A stretch of DNA of 64,000 bases from Rhodothermales bacterium (GCA_951812345.1 OX638295.1:1832965-1896964), one strand, 5' to 3'; positions 27,715-37,721 are shown, counted from the first letter of the stretch. Notes: generated by a model from the sequence alone, not told the origin. Program-made: numbers and translations.

Positions 27715-28077
27715 TCACCCTTCCGACTTCGCCGAAGCGCCTCCCGAAGACCCCTTGCTTGCCTCGCTGCTTACAGCGGCTTTGTCTCCGGAGGTGGAAG
27801 ATTCCCCGGCTGCGACGCCGTTTTTTTTCGAACCCTTTGCGGCCGATTCCTTGCTTTCGCCGTTGCCCTGGGTTTCCCGCTTTCCGTTTCCGCCGTTCCC
27901 CCGCACATAGTCAGTCAGGTAAAAGCCGCTCCCTTTGAAGATAAGCCCGGCGCTGCCGGTAATGATGCGTTCCACCTTCTGCCCTGTTTCCGGGCATGCC
28001 GTCAGCGCGTCTGCAGTAATGCGCTGGTCGATTTCGAATTTCGAACCGTCTTCACGCCGGTATACGTAGGTCGGCAT
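27715..28077 (-). CDS. FmdB-family protein with incomplete zinc ribbon
   Basis: 120 residues. The FmdB core is clear (MPTYVYRREDGSKFEI, ACPETGQKVERIITG, LIFKGSGFYLTDY). In most members the first part reads YxCxxCG and the second CPxCG, forming a zinc ribbon. Here the first pair is replaced by RREDG and the second is CPETG, so only one cysteine remains. The C-terminal 60 residues are low-complexity Ser/Gly/Lys/Glu. Family function is unknown (regulatory in some). Monocistronic and convergent with the ABC permease gene. Confidence 0.85.
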   Translation of the reverse strand: MPTYVYRREDGSKFEIDQRITADALTACPETGQKVERIITGSAGLIFKGSGFYLTDYVRGNGGNGKRETQGNGESKESAAKGSKKNGVAAGESSTSGDKAAVSSEASKGSSGGASAKSEG

Positions 28078-28229
28078 ATTTCGTCAGCAATCGGTAGCAG
28101 GAAAAAGAATCGCCATGATGCGGCAGCAAAATGGAAAGATGATACAGGAAAGATGTTCCAAAAGACATGCAAACCAGGGCGCTGCATGTATCGTAACCTG
28201 TTGTGCAACAAAATGTTATAGTGATTTCT

Positions 28230-31169
28230 TTATCTCACCTCGAACAGGCTGTCCGGAAGCATGAACGTGGCCGGTCCGAGTATGGAATTGTATGCCTGAT
28301 CGGCGACGCGCGGCCGGATCTCTATAATCTTCCGGTTCTCGCGCGTTGGATACACCCGGTTCGTGAGCAGAATGACGAACAGGCCCGTGCCGGGATCGAC
28401 CCAGAACGAGGTGCCGGTAAAACCGGTATGCCCGAAACTGTTGGGGCCGAAACCCGCCCCGGCGGACGAATACCCTTCCGGGCTCTTGGTATCCCATCCG
28501 AGCGCCCGCGTGCTGAGCGCCGGATCCTGTACCGTCGTGAACAGACGGAGGGTTTCCGGCGAAATGAACGGCTTGCCGTCCACGCGCCCTTCGTCGAGCA
28601 GCATATGGGCGAATTTAACCAGGTCCTCGGCTGTGGAAAATAACCCGGCATGTCCGGAGACGCCTCCAAGTATCCAGGCGGTTTCGTCATGCACTTCGCC
28701 CTGCACGAGCCGTCTTCGGAATGTGCGGTCCCGTTCGGTAGGAACCACGTCCGGATTGGGCGAACCGGACGCCATGAATCCGGTATCGCGCATCCCAAGC
28801 GGCTCGAAAATACGCTCCTCGGCATATTCGTCGAAGGGTTGTCCGGTAATCCGCTCGATAACCAGCATGAGGGCGATCATGCTGAAATCGCTGTAGCGCA
28901 TTTCCGTGCCCGGTTCATATTCCAGCGATTCCGCCAACACCGAATCGAGGAGCGCCTCGCGCGCGACGGTGCCCGTTTCGTAAAACCGCCGGTACGGGAT
29001 GAGCCCGGAGGTGTGGGTAAGCAGGTGCCGGATCGTCACGTTTTCCTTGCCGGATTGCCGGAATCTGGGCAGATAATCCGCTACCGGCGTGTCGAGTTGC
29101 AACCGACCGGCGTCGAACAATTGCATGGCGGCGGTCGTCGTCGCAACCACCTTGGTGAGCGAGGCAAGGTCGAACGACGAGCTCGTGGCGACGGGCCGCT
29201 CCTCGTCGTAGGTAAAGTGGCCGTACGCTTCCAGTTTGGCGACCACGCCGTCTCGGCCTATCGCAAGAACAGCCCCCGGAAAAGCCGTGCTGTCGATGGC
29301 GTTCCGGATCAGTGTGTCGAGGCGGCTGATTACTATGCCGTTCAGGCCGACTTCCGCGGGGTATCCGGTTCGGATGGATTGCTGAAACAAGTCCTTGCCG
29401 TCCCCGAACGCATACAGGTCGGGTATGCTGACGGGCAAACGGCCGGTAATGTCGGCCTGCCCGGTAAGCGCATCCGCAGCGGCCGTCTGGGAGACCTCCG
29501 ACGCACTGTATGCGACCAGATAGGAAGCGGGCTGCGCCATATCCCGCACGATGTACGGGTCGCCGAACGAAACGAGCGCCACCGGAGGCCCGTATTCCAC
29601 AAGGCGCGCCAGAAAATCCTTTTGCGGGTCTTCGGGAACGTTTTCGTCGTCCTCGGTTGCTGCGCCCCGGGGACGAGTGCGTAGAAACGAAGACGCCACG
29701 ACAAACGGGTACGCACCGCTCTGCTCCAGGGCAGCCTCGTAATCTTCCGGGGCGGACCTGCTGTCAAGGCGCAGCGTATCCACCTCGATCCCTGGCCGGT
29801 TTCGGAGCAAATCGGCCAGAAAACGGCTTCCCGTAGAGGGGTTCGAACCGTCCGAAAGGGTAACGCACAAAATACGGACGTCCTCGGAAAGAGGGAGTAT
29901 GCTCCCTGTATTCCGCAGCAGCGTAAGCGACCGCCGGGCAATACCGAGGCTCAATGCCCTGTGCTCTTCAAGGTCTATTTGCAGGCTGTCCCGGTCCTGC
30001 GCCACGTTGCTGTCCGTATGCAGCCCCAACCAGGCTTTGGCGCGCAAAATCCGCATCACAGAGGCGTCTATGCGTTCTTCCGTGATCGCGCCCGCTTCGA
30101 TAGCTTGCATCACGGAGTCGCGCGCCGCCCAAGGGTCTTCCGAAAGCAGCAACATGTCCGTGCCTGCATGCAGGGACCGCACGGCGATCTCCTCCGTCGG
30201 AAACTGCGCTGTGACGCCCGCCATATCCAGGGCGTCCGTGACGACGAGGCCATCGAAATCCAGTTCGTCGCGCAACAGGCCGGAAACGACCCGTGGCGAA
30301 AGGCTGGCGGGAAGCGTCGTGTCCGGTTCGATCCGGGGAAGCGCAAGATGAGCGACCATGACGCTCATCACGCCATCCTGCACCAGTTTTTGGAACGGAA
30401 CCAGTTCCAGCGAATCCAGCCGATCAGGCCCGAAGAACAGCACAGGAAGGGCCAGGTGCGAATCGACGGACGTATCCCCATGGCCGGGAAAATGCTTTGC
30501 CGTGGCAAGCACGCCGGCTTCCTGCAGCCCGGATGCAAAAGCGGCCGCCATACTTGCGACCAGTTCCGGCCGCTCGCCGAACGACCGGGTGTTGATGACC
30601 GGATTGTCGGGGTTGTTGTTCACGTCGGCTACGGGAGCGAGTATGTGCCGCGCTCCGATAGCCCGCGCCTCCCGGCCTGTGACGTACCCGGCCATGCGCG
30701 CCCATTCGACATCCCTTGTGGCGCCCATCGCCATGGCCCTCGGAAAGACCGTCGTCTCGTCCACCCGCATCCCTGCCCCCCATTCCATGTCCTGGGCAAT
30801 GAGCAGCGGGAGCCTCGCGCGGCCTTGCAGGTCGTTTAAGAGCGCGATCTGATCCGATGGATTTCCCTGAAAAAAGGTGACGCCGCCGATTCCGAATCGC
30901 TCGACCAGATCAACGAGGTCCCGGTATACGGCGTCGTCCGGATCCGTCATCCGGCCATAGGCGCGCACGGAAAACAACTGCGAGACCTTCTCTTCCAGCG
31001 TCATGGACCGGAGTTGCTCTTCGGCCCATGCTTCCGTATCGGGCCAAAGTTCGTCGGCATCGGGAGGGCCGGAAGAAAGGTCGGCCAGAAACAGGACATA
31101 CGCAGCGATCAACGCGCCGAGCGCCAGGACGGCGCCGAGTAAAAGACGGCGGGGGGAAAAGCGGGGCAT
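28230..31169 (-). CDS. Glycoside hydrolase family 3 fused to a serine beta-lactamase-like domain
   Basis: About 979 residues with an N-terminal membrane anchor or signal (RRLLLGAVLALGALIAAYVLFLA). The first ~360 residues are a GH3 N-acetylglucosaminidase-like barrel: KHFPGHGDTSVDSHLALPVL, then VVTDALDMAGVTAQF with the catalytic Asp. A GH3 C-terminal-like domain follows. The last ~380 residues are a class C beta-lactamase/esterase domain with SLTK (SxxK), YSDF (YxN-like) and HTGFTGTSF (KTG-like). Such fusions occur in Bacteroidota and probably act in peptidoglycan turnover or recycling. An upstream ATG at 31187 is also possible. Confidence 0.9.
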   Translation of the reverse strand: MPRFSPRRLLLGAVLALGALIAAYVLFLADLSSGPPDADELWPDTEAWAEEQLRSMTLEEKVSQLFSVRAYGRMTDPDDAVYRDLVDLVERFGIGGVTFFQGNPSDQIALLNDLQGRARLPLLIAQDMEWGAGMRVDETTVFPRAMAMGATRDVEWARMAGYVTGREARAIGARHILAPVADVNNNPDNPVINTRSFGERPELVASMAAAFASGLQEAGVLATAKHFPGHGDTSVDSHLALPVLFFGPDRLDSLELVPFQKLVQDGVMSVMVAHLALPRIEPDTTLPASLSPRVVSGLLRDELDFDGLVVTDALDMAGVTAQFPTEEIAVRSLHAGTDMLLLSEDPWAARDSVMQAIEAGAITEERIDASVMRILRAKAWLGLHTDSNVAQDRDSLQIDLEEHRALSLGIARRSLTLLRNTGSILPLSEDVRILCVTLSDGSNPSTGSRFLADLLRNRPGIEVDTLRLDSRSAPEDYEAALEQSGAYPFVVASSFLRTRPRGAATEDDENVPEDPQKDFLARLVEYGPPVALVSFGDPYIVRDMAQPASYLVAYSASEVSQTAAADALTGQADITGRLPVSIPDLYAFGDGKDLFQQSIRTGYPAEVGLNGIVISRLDTLIRNAIDSTAFPGAVLAIGRDGVVAKLEAYGHFTYDEERPVATSSSFDLASLTKVVATTTAAMQLFDAGRLQLDTPVADYLPRFRQSGKENVTIRHLLTHTSGLIPYRRFYETGTVAREALLDSVLAESLEYEPGTEMRYSDFSMIALMLVIERITGQPFDEYAEERIFEPLGMRDTGFMASGSPNPDVVPTERDRTFRRRLVQGEVHDETAWILGGVSGHAGLFSTAEDLVKFAHMLLDEGRVDGKPFISPETLRLFTTVQDPALSTRALGWDTKSPEGYSSAGAGFGPNSFGHTGFTGTSFWVDPGTGLFVILLTNRVYPTRENRKIIEIRPRVADQAYNSILGPATFMLPDSLFEVR

Positions 31170-31294
31170 TGCAGAGCCTTCAGGCAAGTTCGGATTCGAA
31201 TGCCGAAATATACGAGCAATGCGACTGCATTTTACCGTATGGTTCGGTCAGGACGCAATTCGAAAAGAAGCGCATACGCCGGTTTGTCCGCAAC

Positions 31295-31549
31295 TCACCG
31301 GTGCCGGGGCGGCTCGGGAAGATGTTCCTCGGCGTTTTCACTGGCGATGTAGCGCACCATTCTCTCGGTGAGCAGTCCGGCCAGCACAACCACGGTAATC
31401 TCAAAAAAGACGCCGAAAACCAGCCTGCGTAATCCGCGCCGCAGGGTTTTCGGCAACAACGAAAAAGCGCCCGCCACGCCGAGAAAGCCCAAAAAGAAAG
31501 GCAGCGGGCTGTAACCGGTTTGCGGGGATTCGTTCGGTGGGGCAGGCAT
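31295..31549 (-). CDS. Small membrane protein, unknown
   Basis: 84 residues with two hydrophobic segments (about 15-32 and 46-62) separated by the basic loop LPKTLRRGLRRLVFG. The C-terminal tail is charged and ends HLPEPPRHR. I do not recognise the family. Size and layout are like many uncharacterised inner-membrane proteins. It lies 126 bp upstream of the GH3 fusion gene on the same strand, so it may share its transcript. Confidence 0.5.
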   Translation of the reverse strand: MPAPPNESPQTGYSPLPFFLGFLGVAGAFSLLPKTLRRGLRRLVFGVFFEITVVVLAGLLTERMVRYIASENAEEHLPEPPRHR

Positions 31550-31833
31550 CCGGATAATGGCGAGCGAATGAATGGAAAGCCGGAAAACGACTTGTCTACA
31601 GGATACGCCGATTAATTGCTCTTGCGGCGGTACGTGTGCAAACTAATGCGCAGGCGCCGGTTCCGCAATATGCCGCAAAGGGCAATAAGCGTCGGGAAAC
31701 GGTTCCCCTTTTTTCTGCGCCACCGTTATCCGGCATGCACGCTTTCAGATAAAAAACAGCAGATTCGTTCAGGAAGCGTAACTTTAGGTAGGCGATATTC
31801 CCCCTTTTCATTTCACAAGACGGCAGGACAAGG

Positions 31834-34092
31834 ATGACGTACCCTCCATTTCGCGTTTGCAGCTTCCGATCGATTCGCGCAGGGCGCCTTTGCGCCGGAC
31901 AGCGTACGCGCCATGCGGTTCTTCCTGCCTCCAGGATAGGCAAACACGTGCTTGTCGGGCTTTTATTGGCGGTTGCGCCATTCGTGCACGGAAGGAGTTT
32001 TGCTCAGCCGGTAAAGAGTTGGCCGCTTAGCAGTAGCGGTCCCGGACATAAGCATTGGGTCCTTTCGGTAGCCTTTTCGCCCGATGGAAGTATCGCGGCG
32101 TCCGCGTCCCGCGACGGAACCGTCAGGCTGTGGGATGTGGCTACGGCATCCCACGCCGCAACGCTATCGGGGCATGTGGATTGGGTTAATTCGGTTGCCT
32201 TTTCGCCCGATAGCAGCACCGTGGCGTCCGCGTCCCGCGACGGAACCGTCAGGCTGTGGGATGTGGCTACGGCATCCCACATCGCAACGATAGGACATAC
32301 GTCCGGGGTCCTTTCGGTAGCCTTTTCGCTCGATGGCAATATCGTGGCGTCCGGCTCCGATGACGGAATCGTCAGGCTGTGGGATGTGGCTACGGAATCC
32401 AACACCGCAACGCTATCGGGTCATGGGTCCTGGGTCAATTCGGTGGCCTTTTCGCCCGATAGCAGTACCGTGGCGTCCGCGTCCAGCGACGGAACCGTCA
32501 AGCTGTGGGATATAGCCACGGGATCCAACACCGCAACGTTCGCGGGGCATTCTCACTCGATCAGTTCGGTAGCCTTTTCGCCCGATGGCGCTACCGTGGC
32601 GTCCGCGTCCTATGACGCAACCGTCAGGCTGTGGGATGTGGTTACGGAAACCAACATCGCAACGCTCGTGGGGCACAGGGACCGGGTTAATTCGGTAGCC
32701 TTTTCGCCCGATAGCAGTACCGTGGCGTCCGCATCCAGCGACGGAACCGTCAGGCTGTGGAATCTGACGGGGTCCAACATCACCACGCTACCGGGGCATA
32801 CCGGGAGGATCAATGCAGTAGCCTTTTTGCCCGATGGCGCCGCCGTGGCGTCCGCGTCCGACGACAGAACCGTCAGGCTGTGGGATGTGGCTACGGGAAG
32901 TCTCGCCTCTACGTTTGGACCCGGAATCATACCCCTGGAGGTCGTTTATTCACCGGACGGACGTATGCTTGCCTCGGGATCCGATGACCATACCGTGAGG
33001 CTTTGGGATCCAGCTACGGGATCCAACACCGCAACGTTCTCGGGGCATGCCGGAAGCGTCAATTCGGTAGCCTTTTCGCCCGATGGCGCCGCCGTGGCGT
33101 CCGGGTCCTATGACAGAACCGTGAGGCTTTGGGATCCTGCTACGGGATCCAACACCGCAACGTTCTCGGGGCATACCGGAAGCGTCAATTCGGTAACCTT
33201 TTCGCCCGATGGCGCCGCCGTGGCGTCCGCGTCCAGCGATCATACTGTGAGGCTGTGGAATCCAGCTACGGGATCCAACACCGCAACGTTCTCGGGGCAT
33301 ACCGGAAGTGTCAATTCGGTAGCTTTTTCGCCCGATGGCAGTATCGTGGCGTCCGCGTCCGACGACAAAACCGTGAGGCTGTGGGATGCGGCTACGGGAG
33401 AGGGCGCCGCAACACTCTCGGGGCATACCGGGCGTGTCAATTCGGTAGCCTTTTCGCCCGATAGCAGCACCGTAGCGTCCGCATCCGACGACGGAACCGT
33501 GAGGCTATGGGATGTGGCTACCGGCGCCAACACCGCAACGCTCCTGGGGCATATTTTCTGGGTCAATTCGGTCGCCTTTTCGCCCGATGGCGCCGCCGTG
33601 GCGTCCGCGTCCGACGACGGAACCGTGAGGCTGTGGGATGTGGCTACCGGGGCCAACGCCGCAACGTTCCTGGGGCATGCCTGGTGGGTCAATTCGGTCG
33701 CCTTTTCGCCCGATGGAAACATGCTGGTGTCAGGAGCCTGGGATTGTTTCATTAATCTGTGGGACGTGTCGGGGATAATAACGCATGCGTTCGACGCCGA
33801 AGGGGAAGTTCCAGTGGCTTTCCGCCTGCACGGCAACTATCCCAACCCGTTCAATCCGTCCACGCGCGTGGTCTTCGACCTGCCGTCGGCAGCCGAAGTG
33901 ACGGTGCATGTCTTTGACATGTTGGGAAAGAACGTGATCGTCACAAGTCCCGTGTCCTTGTCGGGCGGGTGGGACCATTCGCTTGAAGTGAACGCATCCC
34001 CGTTACCCTCGGGCGCATACGTCTATCAGGTACGGGCGCAGACGGGTTCGGACATGCTTGTCCGGTCAGGGCGCATGATCCTCGCGAAATGA
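31834..34092 (+). CDS. Secreted 14-blade WD40 protein with T9SS-type C-terminal domain
   Basis: 752 residues. A signal peptide ends near AHGRSFAQ-type sequence (HVLVGLLLAVAPFVHGRSFAQ). From about residue 75 to 650 there are 14 WD40 repeats of 40-43 residues, each with VNSVAFSPDG, VASASDDGTVRLWD and GH landmarks, enough for two seven-bladed propellers. After residue 665 comes NYPNPFNPSTRVVFDLPSA, MLGKNV and a terminal SGRMILAK, the FlgD-like/type A sorting domain used for type IX secretion. Probable extracellular or surface interaction scaffold. A TAACTTTAG box at 31779 could be its -7 promoter element. Confidence 0.88.
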   Translation: MTYPPFRVCSFRSIRAGRLCAGQRTRHAVLPASRIGKHVLVGLLLAVAPFVHGRSFAQPVKSWPLSSSGPGHKHWVLSVAFSPDGSIAASASRDGTVRLWDVATASHAATLSGHVDWVNSVAFSPDSSTVASASRDGTVRLWDVATASHIATIGHTSGVLSVAFSLDGNIVASGSDDGIVRLWDVATESNTATLSGHGSWVNSVAFSPDSSTVASASSDGTVKLWDIATGSNTATFAGHSHSISSVAFSPDGATVASASYDATVRLWDVVTETNIATLVGHRDRVNSVAFSPDSSTVASASSDGTVRLWNLTGSNITTLPGHTGRINAVAFLPDGAAVASASDDRTVRLWDVATGSLASTFGPGIIPLEVVYSPDGRMLASGSDDHTVRLWDPATGSNTATFSGHAGSVNSVAFSPDGAAVASGSYDRTVRLWDPATGSNTATFSGHTGSVNSVTFSPDGAAVASASSDHTVRLWNPATGSNTATFSGHTGSVNSVAFSPDGSIVASASDDKTVRLWDAATGEGAATLSGHTGRVNSVAFSPDSSTVASASDDGTVRLWDVATGANTATLLGHIFWVNSVAFSPDGAAVASASDDGTVRLWDVATGANAATFLGHAWWVNSVAFSPDGNMLVSGAWDCFINLWDVSGIITHAFDAEGEVPVAFRLHGNYPNPFNPSTRVVFDLPSAAEVTVHVFDMLGKNVIVTSPVSLSGGWDHSLEVNASPLPSGAYVYQVRAQTGSDMLVRSGRMILAK
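32059..33775 (+). repeat. Tandem ~126-bp coding repeats (WD40 blades)
   Basis: About 14 head-to-tail units of roughly 120-129 bp. Landmarks such as TCGGTAGCCTTTTCGCCCGA and GAACCGTCAGGCTGTGGGAT recur almost unchanged at DNA level, including synonymous sites. Units around 32060-32770 resemble one another, as do those around 33000-33400, which points to recent duplication or gene conversion. This is coding DNA, not a CRISPR or intergenic satellite. Confidence 0.9.
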
Positions 34093-34117
34093 GTTTACAA
34101 CGACAGGCGACAAACGC

Positions 34118-35134
34118 CTACCTCTCCTCCTCCCCGGTCCACACATTCCCCTCCGCGTCGAAGCCGAACGTATGGACCGCGTAGCCTGCGAACACGCCGA
34201 GACCCTGCTCGATATTCGAATGCAAGGGAGTAGGCGGGGTCTGAAGCAACGCCGCTTCAATGGCTATCCCATCAAGCGTGTTTCCCTGCAAAAGCGCCGT
34301 ATGGTGATAGGTGAAATAATCGGCGCTCAGGACCGAAAACTCCAGTTCGTATCGGGATTCCACTGTGTCGAAAGATCGCGCGGTAAAGGTAATTTCGAAT
34401 TCTTTTGCCTTGCCTTCGAACAGTTCATCCGCGAAAAGAGCGCCAGAAAAACTATCTACCCCGTCCAAGTCCGGCTCGTCAAAAAAATAGGCGTAATTGT
34501 CGTCGCGAAATGAGGTATCGTTACTACCAAATCTAATTTCCCGAAACTCGGTTGGATTGCCCGGCTCGTCCTCGACAGGACGGTATCCCGGGAAGCGTTC
34601 CTCTCCAACGGGAGACCACTGAAACAGTTTGAGCTTGTAGTAATTCGCTCCCGGATAGTCCTCGACCCGCAGGCGCAGGCTGTATTGTTCGAACGGAATG
34701 CGGTCATTGCCCGCATCGTCGAAACGCTCCAGTTCCACGATACTTGCTGTCGCAGCAGGAACGGACGAAACGGCCTGCACGGCAGGCAAACCGGGCGCCT
34801 CGGCCCGGAGCGTATACGCCACGCCGGGAGCCGGACGGTTGCCGGAAGCTGCCTGATAGATTCCATCGCCGGCGTGCGCAAGCGTTTCCGAGAAACTCCC
34901 GTTCGCGTCCGCCACGCTTACCGTCGCATTGGGAACGAACAGCTGCCGGACATCCTCGAACCCCGTAATGTCCGCGCTCCGGTCCAACCGAACCGCCCAT
35001 ACGCTGTCGGGGGAGAAGAAACCATGCACTACGAGTTGCGGAGTATGTTCGGGAACCGCAACTTCCACCACCGTCTCGCAGGCGCTCAATGCGCCCGCTG
35101 CAAGCAAAACAACGAACAGCGATCGTACGGACAT
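34118..35134 (-). CDS. DUF4249 lipoprotein (TonB-receptor partner)
   Basis: 338 residues with a lipoprotein signal (LFVVLLAAGALSACE, Cys near 19). It has the DUF4249 layout: ETVVEVAVPEHTPQLVVHGFFSPD at the mature N-terminus, VSVADANG in an Ig-like first half, then YYKLKLFQW and a C-terminal NIEQGLGVFAGYAV motif. DUF4249 proteins accompany TonB-dependent receptors in Bacteroidota and are thought to sit on the outer surface, but their ligand is unknown. It begins 2 bp after the receptor stop codon, so they are co-translated. Confidence 0.9.
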   Translation of the reverse strand: MSVRSLFVVLLAAGALSACETVVEVAVPEHTPQLVVHGFFSPDSVWAVRLDRSADITGFEDVRQLFVPNATVSVADANGSFSETLAHAGDGIYQAASGNRPAPGVAYTLRAEAPGLPAVQAVSSVPAATASIVELERFDDAGNDRIPFEQYSLRLRVEDYPGANYYKLKLFQWSPVGEERFPGYRPVEDEPGNPTEFREIRFGSNDTSFRDDNYAYFFDEPDLDGVDSFSGALFADELFEGKAKEFEITFTARSFDTVESRYELEFSVLSADYFTYHHTALLQGNTLDGIAIEAALLQTPPTPLHSNIEQGLGVFAGYAVHTFGFDAEGNVWTGEEER

Positions 35135-35136
35135 AT

Positions 35137-37581
35137 TCAGAAAGAGATGCGGTATGCGAAAGCAGGAAGCACCGGAAACAGACTCAACTGCCTGAAGGAA
35201 AATATCGGCACATCCAGCTTGTTTGTGTGCTGTTTGGGATACACCACGAAGGGATTCCTCCGGTTGTAGGCATTATAGGCGCCGAATGTGAGCGTACGTG
35301 TCCCCCATGAACGTTCCTTACGGAAATGCACAGCGAGATCAAGCCGGTGGTACGATCCAACCCGGGACGCATTGCGGGGGCCGTAATCGACCAACACCCG
35401 GTCTTTCCCCTGCCGATAGTCATAGTCGTCATCCAGCGTAACCACATGACGGCCCACCGGCAACCACGCAGGATACCCGCTGCCGTATACCCAGGCCGCC
35501 GATATTTCCTTGTTTTTGGTCAGTCGGTACTGCGCCACGAGCGATACGTCGTGACGCCGGTCGTACCGGTACGGGAAGGTTTCCCCGTTATTCAGGTCTT
35601 TGAAATCCCGCACGGCTTTCGCCCACGAATACCCGAGCCATCCGTTCAGACGGCCTATTTTCTTCTGCACAAACACCTCAAGACCGTACGCAGCGCCGCG
35701 GCCCGTTTCGATCAGATCGGGCCAATTTCTGAACACCGAATCGAAGGTTTGCGTGCCCGCCTTGTATTCGATGAGGTCGGCCATCCATTTGTAATAGCCT
35801 TCGAGGGACGCTTCGTAACGCCCCGCCTTCATGCTTCGCACGGCGCCGGCCGCTACCTGATGACTCTTTTGCGGAGGCATGCGATCCATCGCCGAAACCC
35901 AGAAATCCGTAAAGGGATTCCCTGTACTGGCCGTCAGGAAATGCACCGGCTGCTGCATCCGCACATACGACAATTTGACCGAATTCTGTCTCCCAATGCG
36001 CCGGCTCATGCTCAGGCGAGGCTCGATCGAAGGATACCCCTTGTTATCCACGAAATAATGTGCAAGGCGAAGCCCTGCGTTCACCCTGAGGCCGGAAAAC
36101 AACGTCATGTCGTCTTCGGCATACAGCGCCACTTCTCCGGAACGCACCACGCCGATGGGCGAGGTAACGGTGGTATCCGTGTCCGTCTCTCCCGAATACA
36201 CCGACCAGAACCAGAGCCTGCCCGGACTGAAGCGGTGCGAAATCCCTTCCGCGCCGAAACGCAGATAATGATTGGGCGAAGGCCGGTGCTCCACATCTAT
36301 TTTCGCCGTAAAATCAAGGATGTCGGATACGTAAGAAACCCTTGATTCATCTTTATACGACTCTGGCACGAACGTGTCCTCTTCGTGTACGCCGATGGCG
36401 AAACTGTAATTCGTTACACCCACCAGCACGTTGGAAAACGTGCGGCTGCCGAGCAACCGGTTCCATCTGATGGCGCCGAGACGGTTGCGCCAGCCGAGGT
36501 CTCCCTTGGCTTTCCCATCATCCCATTCGTCCTTTATGTAGAACAGGTCGCGTCCCGAATATCCGCTCAGGTAGATACGGTCCTTTCTCGATGCGATATA
36601 GTTCGCCTTGAAATTGAGATCGTAAAAGAAGTAGCCCCCTGATGTTCTACTTCCAGACAGAAAAGGACGCGCCAGGAGATCCGCGAGCGTACGCCGACCG
36701 GTAAAGAGAAAAGAAGCCTTGTCCTTTACGATCGGCCCTTCCAGCGTCACGCGCGACGCGATAATCCCGGTCCCTACTTCTCCACTGTACTTTTTCAGGT
36801 TGCCCTCCTTCATGGTGAGATTCACCACGGACGAAAGGCGGCCTCCGTACCTTGCCGGAAAGCCCCCCTTGATCAGCTCGACGTGCTTCATCGCGTCCGC
36901 ATTGAAAACGCTCAGAAAGCCGAAGAGGTGGGTGGGGTTGTATAGCGGAAGACCATCCAGCAAAATGAGATTCTGGTCGGGGCCTCCGCCCCGCACGTAA
37001 AATCCGCTCCGGCCCTCGGACCCCGACTGCACCCCCGGCAACAGTTGCAGCGTCTTCTGGATATCCACCTCGCCGAGCAGGGCCGGCAACGACTGGATCT
37101 GCTCCACCGCCACGTCGTGCCGCCCCATCTGCGGCTCGTCGATGGGGATATCCGCTTGCGCAACCACTTCGACTTCCTCCAGGCCTATGGCATAGGGCGC
37201 AAGCGCAACGTCAAGCGTCGTATCCGCCGGAAGCGACACGGCGTGCATAGTGGTTTCGTACCCGATATAGGAGAACGCAAGCGTCAGCGAATCGAGCCGG
37301 ACCGTCAGGCTGTAGAAGCCGTACTGGTTAGTGACCGCGCCAATGCCCAGTTCCGGAATGCTTACGGTAGCGCCCGGAAGCCGCTCCCCGCTCGAAGCAT
37401 CCTCTACATACCCATTGACGGTGCGGGGCGTGAGCGGCGCGGGTCCGGTATCCTGCGCATGCGCCGGGACGCCAACGAGCCCCCCTGTCCAGAGGCACGC
37501 GGCGAGAAGGAAACCCGCGGCGGACCGCTGCCCGACACATGACCCTATGCTGAAATCTATACTAAAAGAGATAAGAAACAC
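35137..37581 (-). CDS. TonB-dependent receptor with carboxypeptidase-regulatory domain
   Basis: 814 residues. A signal peptide (FLLAACLWTGGLVGVPAHAQ) is followed by a carboxypeptidase-regulatory-like domain around 50-135 (NGYVEDASSGERLPGATVSI, then NQYGFYSL). The plug domain comes next, with LPALLGEVDIQKTLQLLPGV, GFYVRGGGPDQNLILLDGLP and VELIKGGFPARYGGRLSSVV. The rest is a 22-strand-type barrel. It imports an unknown ligand through the outer membrane. TonB is encoded upstream and DUF4249 downstream in the same direction, so this is probably one uptake unit. The start could be later than 37581. Confidence 0.93.
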   Translation of the reverse strand: MFLISFSIDFSIGSCVGQRSAAGFLLAACLWTGGLVGVPAHAQDTGPAPLTPRTVNGYVEDASSGERLPGATVSIPELGIGAVTNQYGFYSLTVRLDSLTLAFSYIGYETTMHAVSLPADTTLDVALAPYAIGLEEVEVVAQADIPIDEPQMGRHDVAVEQIQSLPALLGEVDIQKTLQLLPGVQSGSEGRSGFYVRGGGPDQNLILLDGLPLYNPTHLFGFLSVFNADAMKHVELIKGGFPARYGGRLSSVVNLTMKEGNLKKYSGEVGTGIIASRVTLEGPIVKDKASFLFTGRRTLADLLARPFLSGSRTSGGYFFYDLNFKANYIASRKDRIYLSGYSGRDLFYIKDEWDDGKAKGDLGWRNRLGAIRWNRLLGSRTFSNVLVGVTNYSFAIGVHEEDTFVPESYKDESRVSYVSDILDFTAKIDVEHRPSPNHYLRFGAEGISHRFSPGRLWFWSVYSGETDTDTTVTSPIGVVRSGEVALYAEDDMTLFSGLRVNAGLRLAHYFVDNKGYPSIEPRLSMSRRIGRQNSVKLSYVRMQQPVHFLTASTGNPFTDFWVSAMDRMPPQKSHQVAAGAVRSMKAGRYEASLEGYYKWMADLIEYKAGTQTFDSVFRNWPDLIETGRGAAYGLEVFVQKKIGRLNGWLGYSWAKAVRDFKDLNNGETFPYRYDRRHDVSLVAQYRLTKNKEISAAWVYGSGYPAWLPVGRHVVTLDDDYDYRQGKDRVLVDYGPRNASRVGSYHRLDLAVHFRKERSWGTRTLTFGAYNAYNRRNPFVVYPKQHTNKLDVPIFSFRQLSLFPVLPAFAYRISF

Positions 37582-37721
37582 CCCTTGCCTGTGCGAAAAA
37601 CGCTGAATCGGACTCGGTTAAAAACAGTAGCAAATTCTATGCCGAGCGCGCAGGCGGTGTTTGAATAGAAAATACGGAGAGGTACACCGTCCTGTACGGC
37701 GAGCGATGGGGCGGGTTCCTG

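Noticed and set aside
31598-31620. ACAGGATACGCCGATTAATT near 31600 as another repeat end
   Set aside because: Only about ten bases agree with the terminus and no inner part of the element follows.
32059-33775. Regular 120-126 bp periodicity considered as a CRISPR array or satellite
   Set aside because: The period is too long for CRISPR, the units lack short repeat/spacer structure, and they translate in one frame into WD40 blades.
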